Below, in pieces: positions 55,775-63,334 of a stretch of 64,000 nt of DNA. Under the pieces are notes generated by a model. The model saw nothing but the letters and a program-made list of their open reading frames with translations, was not told where the DNA came from and did not search any database. This DNA comes from Kitasatospora viridis (GTDB taxonomy: Bacteria > Actinomycetota > Actinomycetes > Streptomycetales > Streptomycetaceae). The DNA lies in assembly GCF_007829815.1 (NCBI RefSeq), contig NZ_VIWT01000006.1, positions 62,001 to 126,000 on the forward strand, written 5' to 3'. A program made the position numbers and the translations under genes. Numbering within the stretch: the stretch's first letter is position 1; every line of letters begins with the position of its first letter.

Positions 55775-57043
55775 GTGACGTCCGAGGTGACCGTGACAGC
55801 TGACCTGACGGCCGATCAGGTGACGGGGCGGCGGCCGCCGGTCGGCCGCAACGTCCGCTGGTTCCTGTTCGGCCAGCTCGTCTCGGTGCTCGGCGACACC
55901 ATGCTCTGGCTGGTCGCCGGGATCTGGGTCAAGCAGCTGACCGGCAGCAACTCGGCGGCCGCGCTCACCTTCTTCCTGGTGATCGTCGGCACGCTCTGCG
56001 CCCCGCTCGGCGGCATGGTCGCCGACCGCTGCCGCCGGCGCCCGCTGCTGCTGGTGCTCAACCTGGCCACCGCCGCCGTGCTGCCGGTGCTGCTGCTGGT
56101 GCACGGCGGCGGCCAGGTCTGGCTGGTCTACCTGGCGATGCTGCTCTACGGCCTGTCGAACAGCTTCCTCGACCCCGCGCAGGCCGGTCTGCTGCGCGTG
56201 CTGGTCCCCGAGGAGCGGGTGAGCGAGGTCAACGGGCTGCTGCAGACCGCCAAGCAGTCGCTGCGCCTGGTCTCCCCGCTGGCCGGGGCCGGGCTGTTCG
56301 CGGCGCTGGGTGCCCACGCCGTGGTACTGGTCGACACCGGCACCTTCCTGGTCGCGGCGGCCACCCTGCTCGCCGTCCGACTGGACGAGGCGCCCCCCGC
56401 GCCCGGCGGCAGCGGCTGGCGCACCGAGATCACCGAAGGCCTGCGGCACCTGGCCGGGACCGTGGTGCTCCGTCAGCTCACCGTCGGCGCTGCGCTGACC
56501 ATGGTGGCGATGGGCCTGGCCGAGACGGTCGGGCTCGCCGTGGTCAGTGACGGGCTGGGCCGGCCGCCCGCCTTCCTCGGCGTGCTGCTGGTCGGCCAGG
56601 GCGTCGGCGCGGTACTGGCCGGCCTGACGGCGAGTCGGCTCGCCCGGCGGATCGGCGACGGCCTGCTGGTCGCCGCCGGCATGACCGCCTTCGGCCTCGG
56701 CGCCCTCGCCCAGACCGTGCCGTCGGTGGCGGTGGTGGCCGTCGCCATGGTGCTCTGCGGGGCCAGCATGCCGTGGATCGCCATCGGGCTCACCACGATC
56801 GGCTTCCGCCACACCCCGCCCGACCTGGTCGGCCGCGTCTACGCCGGGTTCAGCGTCATCATGACGGTGCCCCAGGTGCTCGCGATGGCCGCCGGCGCCG
56901 CACTGATCGCCCTGGTGGACTTCCGGGTGGTGCTGGTGCTCATGGCGGCCACCGTCGCCGCGTCCGCCGGGTACCTGTTCACCCGGCCCGAGCAGCGCCT
57001 GGCGGCGCAGCGGGAACCCGGGGAGGTGACAGAGCCGTTGTGA
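55739..57043 (+). CDS. MFS exporter, EntS-like
   Basis: The 434-aa protein has about 12 hydrophobic segments and a loop 2-3 GGMVADRCRRRP. Its N-terminus is a repeated TPDSTV stretch from the 18-bp repeat, before the fold starts at RNVRWFLFG. Several GTG starts are possible (55739, 55757, 55775, 55787, 55793); the first overlaps the NRPS stop by 11 nt. It probably exports the heptapeptide product. A related exporter closes the other NRPS locus. Confidence 0.9.
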   Translation: MTPDSTVTPDSTVTSEVTVTADLTADQVTGRRPPVGRNVRWFLFGQLVSVLGDTMLWLVAGIWVKQLTGSNSAAALTFFLVIVGTLCAPLGGMVADRCRRRPLLLVLNLATAAVLPVLLLVHGGGQVWLVYLAMLLYGLSNSFLDPAQAGLLRVLVPEERVSEVNGLLQTAKQSLRLVSPLAGAGLFAALGAHAVVLVDTGTFLVAAATLLAVRLDEAPPAPGGSGWRTEITEGLRHLAGTVVLRQLTVGAALTMVAMGLAETVGLAVVSDGLGRPPAFLGVLLVGQGVGAVLAGLTASRLARRIGDGLLVAAGMTAFGLGALAQTVPSVAVVAVAMVLCGASMPWIAIGLTTIGFRHTPPDLVGRVYAGFSVIMTVPQVLAMAAGAALIALVDFRVVLVLMAATVAASAGYLFTRPEQRLAAQREPGEVTEPL

Positions 57044-57066
57044 CGGCTGAGGAAGAGGGGGAGCGG

Positions 57067-57924
57067 ATGCGACGGGGTGCAGGCGTGCGCTGGGCGGGCG
57101 CGCTCACGGTCATCGGGCTGGCGGTCGGGCTCACCGGCTGCGCCGAGCCGAGCCCGCCGCCACCGGCCGGGGCGAAGACGCAACCGGCCGGAGCGAGGAC
57201 GCCGCCGGCCGGGGCGAAGACCACGGACGCGCGGGCGAGCGACGTCGAGCTGATGCTCGACAACGCGCGCACCGGCGGCGCCCTGACCCAGACCACGCTG
57301 GTCGCGGTGATCGCCAAGTACGGCGGCGGTTTCGTCACCTCGGCCACCGCGACCGGCACCCCCGGAACGGCCTCCTCCACACTGGCCCTCGACGTCGTGC
57401 TCGGCCCCGGCACCGTCCGCGCCACCGTCCAGGGCGAGACGGACCTGGGCCCGGCCACGATGCGCTGCTACCAGTACACCGCCACCTACCTGAACCCGGC
57501 CCGCGGCTACCGGACGACCGACTGCCCGCCCGGCCTGACCGACGCTCAGGCCGCCCAACTGGCCACCCGGCAGTGGGGCGTGGAGCAGGCGGCCCTGCCC
57601 TACGGCAGCGGAGGGCAAGGCCTGCCCTCGCCCCTGCCGCAGACCGTCGACCAGGCGGAACACCTGCTCCACACGACCGCCCCCGCGTCGCAGCCGCTGA
57701 CCTCCGCCGCCTTCGCCACGTCACCGGGCCTGGCCGCACTGGCCGTTCCCCAGCCGACCGGCGGCTGCATCTTCGTCCGCTTCGCCCCCGAACCCGCCAA
57801 CGAACCCCACCCGGGCACCCTGGACATCAACGCCTGGCCCGCCCCGACCTCCGCCCCCTGCACCGGCCCGGCGGCACTGGCGACCGCCGGGTACGTGACG
57901 GCGGACCCGAGAGCGGGCGGGTGA
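57067..57924 (+). CDS. Lipoprotein of unknown function
   Basis: The 285-aa product has a signal sequence MRRGAGVRW plus a hydrophobic run ending at lipobox LTGC. A linker with three PAGA(K/R)T repeats follows (tandem 24-nt repeat near 57165-57230), then a soluble domain with few Cys residues. ATG 57067 with AGGGGGAG upstream is preferred over GTG 57040, which overlaps the MFS stop. No family recognised. Co-transcription with the NRPS operon suggests a role in transport or self-protection, but this is inference. Confidence 0.75.
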   Translation: MRRGAGVRWAGALTVIGLAVGLTGCAEPSPPPPAGAKTQPAGARTPPAGAKTTDARASDVELMLDNARTGGALTQTTLVAVIAKYGGGFVTSATATGTPGTASSTLALDVVLGPGTVRATVQGETDLGPATMRCYQYTATYLNPARGYRTTDCPPGLTDAQAAQLATRQWGVEQAALPYGSGGQGLPSPLPQTVDQAEHLLHTTAPASQPLTSAAFATSPGLAALAVPQPTGGCIFVRFAPEPANEPHPGTLDINAWPAPTSAPCTGPAALATAGYVTADPRAGG

Positions 57925-58001
57925 ACGGGGCACAGGGCGGAGCTTCAGGGCGTTCACAAAACCCGTTCGGCACGGCCGGTCCCGGCGGGCACGATGGTGG
58001 G

Positions 58002-58484
58002 ATGGCTGATCTGGTGTGGGACGACAGGATCGCGTGGCTGCTCGATCCGACCGACGGGGGCTGCCTGCCCGACGTGTTCGTCGAGGGCACGACGGTGGCG
58101 GACTGGCAGGCGCTGCTCGACCTGGTCGGGGAACAGGGGTGGGCCTTCGAGTACGCCGAGGGCGACGCGGTGCTGCCCCTGCCCCGGGCCGAGGCCGTGC
58201 TGTCCCGGCCGGCCGACGCCGAGTGCCCGAGCCTGCGGGTGTGGCCGGATCCCGGGGTCTGTGCGATCTTCCGGTTCCTCGGGGAGGAGGAGATCGACTT
58301 CGACCTCGACCTCCGGGAACTCCAGGGGCAGCAGCGGCTGGACGTCCTTTGCGGGTTCCTCGCCGCGATCGGCCGACGGCTGGGCAGGTCGGTGCCGCTG
58401 TTCCCCGAGGGTGGGGGCACGCAGCCGCTGCTCGGGTTCGACGCGGTGGCCGACCGGGTCAGGGTGATGACATCAGTTGGCTGA
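58002..58484 (+). CDS. Hypothetical protein (160 aa)
   Basis: The acidic soluble protein starts MADLVWDDRIAWLLDP and contains an FRFLGEEEIDFDLDLREL segment. ATG 58002 is selected because codons before it overlap an unrelated intergenic stretch. No signal or membrane segment; I do not recognise a family. It converges on the cobalamin transporter operon, sharing a hairpin over both stop codons. Confidence 0.75.
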   Translation: MADLVWDDRIAWLLDPTDGGCLPDVFVEGTTVADWQALLDLVGEQGWAFEYAEGDAVLPLPRAEAVLSRPADAECPSLRVWPDPGVCAIFRFLGEEEIDFDLDLRELQGQQRLDVLCGFLAAIGRRLGRSVPLFPEGGGTQPLLGFDAVADRVRVMTSVG

Positions 58485-58496
58485 CGCCCCGTCAGC
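58480..58496. terminator. Mini-hairpin over two convergent stop codons
   Basis: GCTGACG-CCC-CGTCAGC has 7-bp arms; the TGA is the stop of the 160-aa gene and TCA the complement of the ATPase stop. Confidence 0.55.
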
Positions 58497-59274
58497 GTCC
58501 CCGGAGCGGGGTCACCACCGGGCGGCCGTCCGGGTCGGGGGTCACCGTGACGCGGGCCTGGTAGACGCGGGCGATCAGGGCTTGGGTGATGACGTCGGCC
58601 GGTGGGCCGGCGGCTTCGGTGCGGCCCTGGTGGAGGAGGAGCAGGTGGTCGGCGTACTGGGCGGCGGTGGTGAGGTCGTGGAGGGTGGTGACCACGGTCA
58701 GGGGTTGGGTGCGGCGCAGGGTGTCGACGAGGTCGAGGACGTGTTGCTGGTGGCCGAGGTCGAGGGCCGAGGTGGGTTCGTCGAGGAGGAGCAGGCGGGG
58801 TTCCTGGGCCAGGGCCCGGGCGAGGGCGGCGCGTTGGCGTTCGCCGCCGGAGAGGGCGGCGAGGCGGCGGTCGGCGTAGTGGGCGAGGTCGAGGTCGGCC
58901 AGGGTGCGGGCGGCGGTGGCGCGGTCGCGTTCGCCGGGGGTGGCGAGGTAGCCGAGGTGCGGGGTGCGGCCGAGCAGGACGTAGTCGCGGACCGTCATGT
59001 CCGGGGGCAGCACCGGCGTCTGGGGCACGTAGGCGATCAGGCGGGCCCGGTCGCGGGTGGGCAGGCGGCCGACGTCGGTGCCGTGGACGTGCACCGTGCC
59101 GCGGTGCGGGAGCAGGCCGGCGACGGCGCGCAGCAGGGTGGACTTGCCGGCGCCGTTGGGGCCGATCAGGGCCAGCCAGCCGCCGGGGGCGAGCGAGCAG
59201 GAGACGGCGTGCACGATCGGTGTGCGGTCCAGGGCGACGTCGACCCCGGACAGGACCAGTCCGTCCGCGCTCAT
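58492..59274 (-). CDS. btuD: ABC transporter ATP-binding protein, probable cobalamin import
   Basis: The 260-aa ATPase has Walker A GPNGAGKST, Q-loop PQTP, signature LSGGE, Walker B LLLLDEP and H-loop TLHD. It is of the FecE/BtuD type. The start overlaps the permease stop by 4 nt. The operon's cobalamin riboswitch points to vitamin B12 or corrinoid import rather than siderophore uptake. Confidence 0.88.
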   Translation of the reverse strand: MSADGLVLSGVDVALDRTPIVHAVSCSLAPGGWLALIGPNGAGKSTLLRAVAGLLPHRGTVHVHGTDVGRLPTRDRARLIAYVPQTPVLPPDMTVRDYVLLGRTPHLGYLATPGERDRATAARTLADLDLAHYADRRLAALSGGERQRAALARALAQEPRLLLLDEPTSALDLGHQQHVLDLVDTLRRTQPLTVVTTLHDLTTAAQYADHLLLLHQGRTEAAGPPADVITQALIARVYQARVTVTPDPDGRPVVTPLRGR

Positions 59275-60293
59275 GTGCGCACCGACCGGGTGGCGCGCAG
59301 GATCCAGACGAAGGCCGGCGAGCCGATCAGCGCGGTGACCACGCCGATCGGCAGCTCGGCCGGCGCCACCACGGTGCGGGCCGCCGTGTCGGCGAGCACC
59401 AGGAAGGCGGCGCCGAACAGCAGCGAGAGCGGCAGCACCAGGCGGTAGGAGGAGCCGGCCAGCCGGCGCACCGCGTGCGGCACGACGATCCCGACGAAGC
59501 CGATCAGCCCGCTCACCGCGACCGCGCTCGCCGCGGCCAGCGCGCAGCCTGCCAGCACCAGCAGCCTGGTCCGGCCCGGGTGCAGGCCGAGCGAGCGGGC
59601 CTCCTCGTCGCCGACCGAGAGCACGTCGAGGTGGCGGCCGTGCAGCAGCACCAGCGCGGTGGACACCGCCAGGTAGGGCAGGACCTGCCAGGTCTGGTGC
59701 CAGGTGGCGGTGGAGAGCGAGCCGAGCAGCCAGGTGTAGACCTGCTGGATCGACTCGGTGGAGCGCTGCAGCACGTAGGTCTGAACGGCCGTCAGGAACA
59801 TCGAGACGGCCAGCCCGGCGAGCAGCAGCGTCGAGGTGCCGGGCCCGCCGGCCGCGCCGGCCAGGTAGGCGACGGCGACCCCGGCCAGCGAGCCGACGAA
59901 CGCGGCCACCGGCAGTGCGGCGGGTGCGGAGGGGCCGAGGTAGACGATCGCGAGGGTCGCGCCGAGGCCGGCCCCGGCCGAGGAGCCGAGCAGTGAGGAG
60001 TCGACCAGTGGGTTGCGGAACACGCCCTGGTAGCCGGCCCCGGCCAGCGCGAGCGCCCCGCCGACCAGGGCGCCGAGCACCACCCGGGGCAGCCGGATCT
60101 GGAAGAGCACCGCGGTGTCCAACGGCCCGAGCCCGGAGGACAGGTGCACGAACGGCAGCTTGTCCAGCAGGGCGGCGGCCGTGCCCAGCGGGTCGAGGTC
60201 CGCCGCGCCCACCATCGCGCCGACCAGCACCGCGGCGGCCAGCAGGACCACCGCGAGGCCGTAGGCCCGCACCGCGCGTCGACGCCCGCTCAC
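59271..60293 (-). CDS. btuC: FecCD/BtuC-type permease, probable cobalamin import
   Basis: The 340-aa protein has about ten membrane segments with the family's RLPRVVLGALVGGALALAG and GLIGFVGIVVPH motifs. GTG start at 60293, 22 nt after the binding-protein gene. It forms the membrane channel of the importer. Confidence 0.88.
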   Translation of the reverse strand: MSGRRRAVRAYGLAVVLLAAAVLVGAMVGAADLDPLGTAAALLDKLPFVHLSSGLGPLDTAVLFQIRLPRVVLGALVGGALALAGAGYQGVFRNPLVDSSLLGSSAGAGLGATLAIVYLGPSAPAALPVAAFVGSLAGVAVAYLAGAAGGPGTSTLLLAGLAVSMFLTAVQTYVLQRSTESIQQVYTWLLGSLSTATWHQTWQVLPYLAVSTALVLLHGRHLDVLSVGDEEARSLGLHPGRTRLLVLAGCALAAASAVAVSGLIGFVGIVVPHAVRRLAGSSYRLVLPLSLLFGAAFLVLADTAARTVVAPAELPIGVVTALIGSPAFVWILRATRSVRT

Positions 60294-60315
60294 AGCCGCG
60301 AAACCCCGCCGTCCG

Positions 60316-61320
60316 TCACTTCGCCGATGCGGTGGAGGCGTGCTGGACCGCCTGGGCGATCTGCGAGACCAGCTCGGGCAGGCGCGGGCCCCAGCGGGAG
60401 GCGACGTCGTCGTCCAGGCCGACGATCTGGTTGTTCTTCACCGCGGGGACGGTGTTCCAGCCGGGCCGGGCCGCGACGACCTGCGGGGACTGGCCGCCGT
60501 CGTTGGCGCCGTTGTCCGCGAGCAGGATCAGCTGCGGCTGCGCCGAGACGATGTACTCCTGGGACAGCTGCGGGTAGCCGCCGTCGGAGGCCTTGGCCGC
60601 GGCGTCGGCGATGTTCTTCAGCCCGAACAGCGAGGCGACCTGGCCGACGAAGGTGGTGGAGGTGGCCGAGTAGTACGGGTTGGCGCTGACCTCCCAGAAG
60701 TAGCTGAGGTCGCTGTGGTTGCCGCCGGCCTGCTTGACCGTGTCGGCGATCTTGGACTTCATGTCGGCCACGGTCTTGGCGGCCTGCGTGGTGTGGCCGG
60801 TGGCCTGGCCGAGCTGCTCGATCTGCTGGTAGGCGTCGTCGAGCTTGGCGGCGGCGGGCTCGATCAGCACCGGCACGCCGAGCTTGGTCAGCCCGGCGAC
60901 CAGGCCGTTGGTGTCCTGGGAGGCGACCACCAGGTCGGGCTGGTACTTGACGATCGCCTCGATGTTCGGGGTCAGCCCGCTCAGGCTGGAGGTCGGCACG
61001 CCGGCGGGGTAGTTCGAGTTCGAGTCCACGGCCACCACCTGCTTGTCCGCGCCCACCGCGTACAGGTCCTCGGTCGCGGTCGGGGAGAGCGAGACGATGC
61101 GCTGCGGCTGGCTCTTGACGGTGACGCTGCCGTTGGACGGGGTCAGCGTGACCGGGAACGAGGCGGCGGCGGGGGAGGCGGCGGTCGAGGCGGTCGAGGA
61201 CCCGGACTTCCCCGAGCTTCCGCAGCCGGCCAGCGCGGCGGTGGCCGCGACGAGTGCCGTCGCCGTCGTCAGGGCGCGGACGAGCGGCGTGCGGCGGGAA
61301 CGGTCGGGGTGGGGCGCCAT
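60316..61320 (-). CDS. btuF: Substrate-binding lipoprotein, probable cobalamin import
   Basis: The 334-aa protein has a signal peptide ending at lipobox LAGC and a BtuF/FecB-type fold (RIVSLSPTATEDLYAVGADKQVVAVD, PNIEAIVKYQPDLVV). Start ATG 61320; an in-frame upstream ATG would only add a charged extension within the leader RNA. It captures the ligand outside the membrane and passes it to the permease. The cobalamin riboswitch lies just upstream. Confidence 0.88.
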   Translation of the reverse strand: MAPHPDRSRRTPLVRALTTATALVAATAALAGCGSSGKSGSSTASTAASPAAASFPVTLTPSNGSVTVKSQPQRIVSLSPTATEDLYAVGADKQVVAVDSNSNYPAGVPTSSLSGLTPNIEAIVKYQPDLVVASQDTNGLVAGLTKLGVPVLIEPAAAKLDDAYQQIEQLGQATGHTTQAAKTVADMKSKIADTVKQAGGNHSDLSYFWEVSANPYYSATSTTFVGQVASLFGLKNIADAAAKASDGGYPQLSQEYIVSAQPQLILLADNGANDGGQSPQVVAARPGWNTVPAVKNNQIVGLDDDVASRWGPRLPELVSQIAQAVQHASTASAK

Positions 61321-61424
61321 GCGGTGCTTCCTCCGGTACGGGCGGGAAGCGGCCAACCCGTGGACGGCGGCGCCAGGCGCGCCGACACGGACGGATCGCC
61401 CCTTCCCACGAGGGTCGATGTCGT

Positions 61425-61545
61425 AGCGCGGCAGGAGGCGACCTGGCTCGGGCCGCCGTGGCGGTGGCCCTCACAGTTGCGGGACAGCGCCGGACTGGCC
61501 CGCAGCACGCGGGCGTCACCGGCTTCGCTGCCTGGCGCGCTGCCG
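61425..61545 (-). ncRNA. Cobalamin (B12) riboswitch
   Basis: On the minus strand the conserved core is visible: GAAGCCGGTG, then GGCGCTGTCCCGCAACTGTG, and a B12-box-like GCCAGGTCGCCTCCTGCC. Flanking GGCAG and CTGCC can close P1. It sits about 105 nt before the btuF start. It likely lowers expression when cobalamin is bound. Ends are approximate. Confidence 0.85.
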
Positions 61546-61632
61546 AACATCTGCACGGTTGTGCAGGTGTCCAACCGCGAAACCGTAGCACGGCGGCGGG
61601 GTGACGGGTCCACGGACAGTGACAGCTGGCCA

Positions 61633-61660
61633 TCACCCCGGCCGGTGGTCGCCGGGGTGA
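61633..61660 (-). terminator. Terminator hairpin after the 61668-62360 gene
   Basis: A 10-bp stem, TCACCCCGGC paired with GCCGGGGTGA, has an 8-nt loop just after the minus-strand stop codon. The adjoining TGACG-CCC-CGTCA (61658-61670) overlaps it and the stop. Confidence 0.7.
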
Positions 61661-61667
61661 CGCCCCG

Positions 61668-62360
61668 TCAGCCGAACCAGGGCCCGCGGTCCAGGCGGTC
61701 CTGGACCACCGCCCGGGTCTCGGGGTCGGCGACCCGGTCGGTGAGCCGCTGGGCGCGCGCCCTGAGCCGGGCCGCGTCGGGGGAGCCGGTGGCGGCGGCG
61801 GCCCGGGCCCCGACCTCGGCGGCCAGCGCGCGGTCCCAGTCGGCGAAGGCCCCGGGGTGGCGGTCGATCAGCTCCGCGTAGCGCGCGGCGTGCTGGGCGC
61901 CGGTCGCCGGGCGGCCGATCGCCAGCGCCGTCTGCGCGATGGTGTACTCGCCGCGGCCGTGCTGGACCTCGGCGCCCGCCTCCAGCCAGTGGTAACAGGC
62001 GGCGTACGCCTGGTAGAGGGCGCGCTCCTGCTCGGCGGGCGCGGTGGCCGGGGACAGGTCGAAGAGCAGGTCCCCCAGCGCGTTGTTGAGCTCGACGGCG
62101 AACCAGCGGTGCAGGTCGCGGGCGTGCGGCCGACGACTGCCGAACGCGCTGACCACGTCCGACCAGCGCTCGAAGCCGTGCTCCCGGGCGATCACCCGCT
62201 GAGCGTCGCGGATCGAGAAGTCGGCCGGGTCGACGGGCCCTGCGGCGGCCGCGCGCTCGGCGGCGCCGGGCCGGCCGGCCCGCACGGCCAGCCGCAGTTC
62301 CTTGGCCAGGTTGCGCAGGTGGGCGAGCTCGACGTGGTCGGGGAGGGCGGGGGCGGTCAT
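61668..62360 (-). CDS. Protein of unknown function linked to MerR regulator
   Basis: The 230-aa protein has an N-terminal ankyrin-associated-type segment (LRNLAKELRLAVRAG, DAQRVIAREHGFERWSDV). An alpha-helical second half resembles the C-terminal half of the MerR protein encoded just upstream (HRWFAVELNNALGDLLFD against RRLAVDLFNGVWRLLEQ). The genes are 31 nt apart and likely co-transcribed. Function unknown. Confidence 0.8.
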   Translation of the reverse strand: MTAPALPDHVELAHLRNLAKELRLAVRAGRPGAAERAAAAGPVDPADFSIRDAQRVIAREHGFERWSDVVSAFGSRRPHARDLHRWFAVELNNALGDLLFDLSPATAPAEQERALYQAYAACYHWLEAGAEVQHGRGEYTIAQTALAIGRPATGAQHAARYAELIDRHPGAFADWDRALAAEVGARAAAATGSPDAARLRARAQRLTDRVADPETRAVVQDRLDRGPWFG

Positions 62361-62391
62361 GTGGGGCTCCTACGGGGGCAGGACTGACGGG

Positions 62392-63237
62392 TCACCAGAA
62401 GCGGGGTTGGCCGGGGATCGACTCCAGGTCGGAGAGCAGCAGTTCGCGGTCCTCCGGCTGGGCGATCTCCTCGGCGGCGGCCAGCGCCTCCTCGGTCCAG
62501 GCGCGGGCCTGCTCCCGGTCGCCCGCCACGGCGTGCGCGCGGGCCAGCGACTCGAAGGCGTAGGCCAGGTCCCAGTCGCCGGTGCCGTGGGCCTGGCAGA
62601 GCTCCAGGCCGCGGCGGGCGTGGTGCAGCGCGGGCTCGGCCCGGCCGAGCACGGCGTAGACGCGCGAGCACTGCCACTCGCCGCGGCTGAGGTTCACCGG
62701 CGTGCCGACCCGGCCCCAGTGGTGGCGCGAGGCGTGGGCCATGTGCAGCATCCGGTCGTCGTCCTCGGGGCCGCGGTCCTCCTGCTCCAGCAGCCGCCAC
62801 ACCCCGTTGAACAGGTCCACGGCGAGGCGCCGTTCGTCCTGCGGGGTGTCGGCGGGGTGCTGCGCGTCGTGCTCGGTCATGGCGGCGGTGGCTCCGTCCT
62901 GGATCAGGTGGTCGGTGCGGTGGAGGTCGGAGCGGACCCGGTCCAGGCGGGCCTGGAGCCGCTGCCGGTGCTTGACCAGGACCCGCTCGATCGCCTCCCG
63001 GTCGTCGGGCGCGGCCAGGCACAGCCGCACCTGGTCGAGCGGGACGTCGACCGAGCGCAGCAGGTGCACCAGCCGCGCGGGCTCGACCTGCTCGGCCCGG
63101 TACAGCCGGTAGCCCGTGCCCGGGTCGACCTCGGCCGGCGTCAGCAGCCCCACCCGGTCGTAGTGCCGCAGCGCCTTCGTGGTCAGGCCGACGCGGCGCG
63201 CCAGCTGACCGACCGTGATCAGTTCGGGTCCGTCCAT
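62392..63237 (-). CDS. MerR-family regulator with TPR-like C-terminal domain
   Basis: The 281-aa protein has a MerR helix-turn-helix (ITVGQLARRVGLTTKALRHYDRVGLL), a dimerisation coiled coil (about 80-125) and a helical repeat C-terminal domain (about 135-270) of the type that could sense a ligand. Its promoter has the 19-bp spacer typical of MerR targets and would give a leaderless mRNA, suggesting autoregulation. Confidence 0.9.
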   Translation of the reverse strand: MDGPELITVGQLARRVGLTTKALRHYDRVGLLTPAEVDPGTGYRLYRAEQVEPARLVHLLRSVDVPLDQVRLCLAAPDDREAIERVLVKHRQRLQARLDRVRSDLHRTDHLIQDGATAAMTEHDAQHPADTPQDERRLAVDLFNGVWRLLEQEDRGPEDDDRMLHMAHASRHHWGRVGTPVNLSRGEWQCSRVYAVLGRAEPALHHARRGLELCQAHGTGDWDLAYAFESLARAHAVAGDREQARAWTEEALAAAEEIAQPEDRELLLSDLESIPGQPRFW

Positions 63238-63243
63238 GCCTCG

Positions 63244-63274
63244 AACCTAGAACCTTGCCCCGGGGAAACCTCAA
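63244..63274 (-). promoter_or_regulatory. MerR-type promoter with 19-bp spacer, leaderless
   Basis: Minus strand: TTGAGG (63274-63269), 19-bp spacer, TAGGTT (63249-63244). The spacer contains dyad CCCCGGGG. Only 6 nt separate the -10 from the ATG at 63237, so the transcript should start at or next to the start codon. Confidence 0.75.
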
Positions 63275-63334
63275 GCCCACTCGCCCGGCCGAGTCCCCGA
63301 GCCCCGGCCGGCTCCTGCGCGGTGGAGTGGTGTC

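Noticed and set aside
30690..61320. Siderophore pathway with its own importer
   Set aside because: No ornithine hydroxylase, aryl-acid genes or siderophore reductase are present, and the ABC operon carries a cobalamin riboswitch.
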